DNA from: Sipunculus nudus
Taxonomy: Eukaryota; Annelida; Sipuncula; Golfingiida; Sipunculidae
Reading direction: 5' to 3'
Assembly (NCBI GenBank): GCA_026874595.1
Contig: CM049317.1
Coordinates: forward strand, 48,322,401 to 48,386,400
Length of the DNA stretch: 64,000 nucleotides
The translations under genes and the position numbers were made by a program. The stretch's first letter is position 1. Every line of letters starts with the position of its first letter. The notes beneath the pieces are model-generated. The model searched no databases. It had not been told where the DNA came from and saw only the letters and a program-made list of their open reading frames with translations. Positions 62,201-64,000 of the stretch are shown one piece after another.

Positions 62201-64000
62201 TGTTTTGTGAGATCTGTCAAGTCCTCTGAACGTAGACATCCTCTCTTTTTCCTCTTCTTCAACATCCCTTTCGTCTCCGGCTCCTTCGTCTACTCGCTCT
62301 GCAGATGAATCCGATGTGACAAAGGCGGGTAAGGATACGTTGTTGTACTTCCTCTCTATTTCCCTGAACATATCTGATGAGGGCATCCACTGGTTATATG
62401 CTTCCATATACAGGTTCCTCAAGTCGTTTATGACAGCGTCATTTGTATCATAATCTTGCATGCTCTCTTTCAGTTTCCCTCGTCTGCTTGTCGATATTTC
62501 GTCAATCCAGCGTTGAATTTCAGCAGAGCGTGCCGCAGCACTCTTTTTCCCGATTGAACATGACGCCATGGTAAACCCCTTCTTCAATTTTCCCATATCA
62601 ATTCCAACTATGACCGCCCTGACCTGGTCAGAGTTCAAATGTGCCAGTAGTTTCGATGGCGTAAAGCGCATTGCGTCTTCTAACGCTCTGCCTGCGTCTT
62701 TCAGAGATGCCTTTAGGCCATCGGCCTCTGATCGAAGTTCATAAAGCTGCTTGCCAAGTTCCTTGTTTTTCTTCTCTTTCTTTAGCTCATTAAGGTTGCA
62801 TTTTTCTAATTCTGGCTCGGAAGAGCGACCACCAATGCGAGCAACACAATCAGGATATGAACTTATCGCGTGCTTCAGAAATTCATCTAAAGCATGATTT
62901 TTATACGTGAGTACAAGAATTGGTCCTTGTCTTCCTTCGCCGTGACTTAAAATGTGTTCCAGTATTTTGATCCCAAGAAACGTTTTTCCGGTCCCTGGGG
63001 GTCCTTGTATGATACCAATATTATTCCGGATGGCAAGATTCAAAGCCTTGGCCTGACTCGGATCAAGGGTTTTGCAAGTGTCATTAGTATTGAAATACGG
63101 ATCCGGACTGGAAGGCATTTGCGCATCGTCCTCTTCATTGCTCGCAGATAAATATGAAGGAGGCCCAGGAGGTTTTAGCTGAACCAGTGTTCTTTTAAAC
63201 GGTAGTGTTTCGGGGTCCTGCTTCTGCAAGGCAGACAGAACGGGTTGATATGCTTTGTAATATGTTGGAGATTCAACCATAATTATCGATAGGTTCCTTC
63301 GCCCCAGCAGAAGAACCACTTCAGCATCAGGTTTCTCATTACATTCGGTTGCTAATTCTATCAAGACAGTTCCATTTTTCTTCAACATTTCGACATCTCT
63401 TTTCACAACTGTTGCCCAGATGGGATCTCTGAATGTTCCAGACGGTGAAAGGCAAAGAAGGTTCCCAAACATCAGATTGGAAGAAGAAGCCCAGTTCTTC
63501 ACTTGTTTCATTGGCACAACCTGTATTGCCAGAGTCAAGCCAGAGTCAAAATTCGAAGTCTGAATGCCTGCTAGCCGTACTTTATGGTAGACGTTCATAT
63601 CTCTGTGATCAAGCTTTCCTGCCAAAAACTCTTTGATGCCAGACCGAAGACTGCTAAAGCAGTCTGTCCTCAATAGCCGAAAATATATGTCCATGTAATC
63701 CTCTTCTGATGGATATGGTCCTTGTATTTGAACCGCTCTCAAATTCACAGTATTTTCAAGAGCGCCACTCAGCAATTCCTCGCCTCCAGGCACTAAGGGC
63801 AGCTCATCCCAGTCCATATCTTCTACACAGTCAGTTGAGGCACGAACAGCTTGCTGCAGCAGCTGGAATAACAGCATTTCAAACCTCCCAGATTCACAAG
63901 AAACCAAAGGTTTCAAAATTGTAACAATCGCCCTCGCTTTGGTCGGTACATGTTTTACCATATTTACCGAAAACAACTTCACAGACGTTGCTAGATCATC
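59297..64000 (-). CDS. ZNFX1-like helicase fused to two PARP-type ADP-ribosyltransferase domains (5' partial)
   Basis: One frame runs from the window edge (64000) to TAA at 59299-59297 without an intron. The first ATG inside is at 63961, but the frame is open upstream to 64000, so the N-terminus is missing. Numbering from the codon at 63982: an alpha-helical N-terminal region of the ZNFX1 type (1-300); Walker A GPPGTGKT (327-334); helical insertion with an acidic stretch (390-680); Walker B VVIVEEAAE (715-723); GDHEQLKP (744-751); QNRMRP (785-790); TIDNYQGDEND (912-922) and NRRCVAQSRAR (945-955), all SF1 (Upf1-like) motifs. A Cys/His-rich NFX1-type region follows (993-1131), then a charged coiled-coil (1132-1170). 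ADP-ribosyltransferase domain 1 has H1241 (FHGT), Y1270 (GKGVYFA) and E1339 (DEFVIY). Domain 2 has H1454 (FHGT), Y1487 (GRGIYFSE) and E1543 (TEVVIF). Mammalian ZNFX1 is an RNA helicase in antiviral sensing and lacks PARP domains. Confidence 0.92.
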   Translation of the reverse strand, partial: DDLATSVKLFSVNMVKHVPTKARAIVTILKPLVSCESGRFEMLLFQLLQQAVRASTDCVEDMDWDELPLVPGGEELLSGALENTVNLRAVQIQGPYPSEEDYMDIYFRLLRTDCFSSLRSGIKEFLAGKLDHRDMNVYHKVRLAGIQTSNFDSGLTLAIQVVPMKQVKNWASSSNLMFGNLLCLSPSGTFRDPIWATVVKRDVEMLKKNGTVLIELATECNEKPDAEVVLLLGRRNLSIIMVESPTYYKAYQPVLSALQKQDPETLPFKRTLVQLKPPGPPSYLSASNEEDDAQMPSSPDPYFNTNDTCKTLDPSQAKALNLAIRNNIGIIQGPPGTGKTFLGIKILEHILSHGEGRQGPILVLTYKNHALDEFLKHAISSYPDCVARIGGRSSEPELEKCNLNELKKEKKNKELGKQLYELRSEADGLKASLKDAGRALEDAMRFTPSKLLAHLNSDQVRAVIVGIDMGKLKKGFTMASCSIGKKSAAARSAEIQRWIDEISTSRRGKLKESMQDYDTNDAVINDLRNLYMEAYNQWMPSSDMFREIERKYNNVSLPAFVTSDSSAERVDEGAGDERDVEEEEKERMSTFRGLDRSHKTEEIFAFKAENADAEFRPGLFPCASKIFEQVSSGQLLNVEDLWSFSQTERVCLVQLILLNESEGPMGIFQHSLQQYQRNCKARSNLENIHKAEILRSKRIIGMTVTGASLNHDLLCQVRPGVVIVEEAAEVLEPHLVAALGNWACHLILIGDHEQLKPNVENYTLRKEYHLDVSLMERLIKNNIPYATLEMQNRMRPEFAELLLDIYPTLKSNLERVQKNKAPPCVEKSMFFWDHRNPEIKSRSVTNEGEVERAIKLALFFIQQGYTPNKVTILGAYKGQVALLRRKLKEAETKYPEYFAPTPEDTGEEGKERKVVIHTIDNYQGDENDIVIVSLVRSEPSSKGIGFLNVRNRRCVAQSRARCGMYFIGNRETLLYSSYWSELLKRMAAKDCVGKNLVLQCPRHPKSSKIFASSEKEITLGDFCKEPCIKMMHCNIHNCRLTCQPNHRHTICREKVSYTFQKCRHTTIKECYKDPEKLRCEQKVPHKFPNCGHQTERFCSSVPDHMKCREQCPKKLKCGHPCEDRCGDKCSDDTCAVCARIRKEEERKRRQAEELVRERARQQAKEEFEQLKLRKPAQEYRITLSPEGDTAAEYYGVADRVNKYVQPTHKWFPTVTKVEKVYNQRLLEGWLKARTEMIDPTRSELKFHGTSKEAVDAIIKTGFIMPKNPGMFGKGVYFATDASKSAQELYTKGSRMLLLCDVLLGRSYTVTSAQNDMNLHRLQRDRYDSLYAKRDTKTSGGVLFDEFVIYNPKQALPKYIVHYQYTSTMIENVCNDSLSRTIGPYKKYELRDKRSLNLNDPEQVHYMIAESQFLRMHQGRTVDYIEYHVNPPLVNKFERKLREFQVKYKGTPEADYILAFHGTSPQNIVSIVKENFSMAKVGSHAGTAYGRGIYFSEFPEKSLGYGPKLLLCKVLPGNSYRCTGAMSGSGLKPGYDSHIVGTDDMGRGTEVVIFDPDQILPCYVITLK

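Overview
The window looks like nuclear DNA of a lophotrochozoan animal, most likely a bivalve mollusc. This is inferred from AT-rich intergenic sequence, more than a dozen long (AT)n and (GA)n microsatellites, GT-AG introns of 0.3-3.7 kb, dense non-autonomous repeats, and multi-exon genes of animal type (C-type lectin receptor, arylsulfatase, ZNFX1-like helicase). No bacterial, viral or organellar gene was recognised. GT-AG boundaries were read by eye, and no transcript data were available.

Layout. Positions 1-10.7 kb hold a C-type-lectin-like transmembrane receptor on the minus strand (6215-10694). It has a signal peptide, two C-type lectin-like domains each split over two exons, a transmembrane exon and a long tail ending in NPIY. 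A second copy of the tail exon of a paralogue is cut by the left edge of the window. Between them lie a tRNA-headed SINE, a cysteine-rich ORF typical of repeat-borne hypothetical proteins, and a 240-bp direct repeat. From 10.7 to 28.4 kb there is no convincing host gene. That stretch holds old duplicated non-coding segments, a 263-bp tandem duplication, two broken non-LTR retrotransposon fragments (15.7 and 21.6 kb) and a 1.19-kb element with short terminal inverted repeats.

From 28.5 to 51.8 kb there is a tandem pair of nine-exon arylsulfatase genes of the ARSB/ARSI/ARSJ type, both on the plus strand (CDS 28731-37659 and 43689-51299). Exon lengths are identical in the two copies and each encodes 495 aa. 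Both keep the CxPSR formylglycine site and the metal-binding residues. A TGACGTCA palindrome and a TATA-like box lie upstream of both ATGs at the same spacing. Their introns have diverged: copy 1 carries a 2.4-kb minisatellite in intron 6 and a SINE with a clear target-site duplication in intron 3. Copy 2 carries a 27-bp minisatellite and a duplicated splice acceptor in intron 4. Between and after the genes are several inverted-repeat elements (MITE-like) and members of a dispersed repeat family.

From 51.8 to 59.3 kb the sequence is intergenic and repeat-rich. From 59.3 kb to the right edge, the minus strand carries one uninterrupted reading frame of more than 1560 codons: a ZNFX1-like superfamily-1 helicase with an NFX1-type cysteine-rich region, fused to two ADP-ribosyltransferase (PARP-like) domains that both keep an H-Y-E triad. 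The frame is still open at position 64000, so its N-terminus is outside the window. This fusion is the most interesting gene here. ZNFX1 proteins act in antiviral RNA sensing and small-RNA pathways in other animals, and the lectin receptor would also fit an immune or recognition role, but no functional link between these genes can be shown from sequence.
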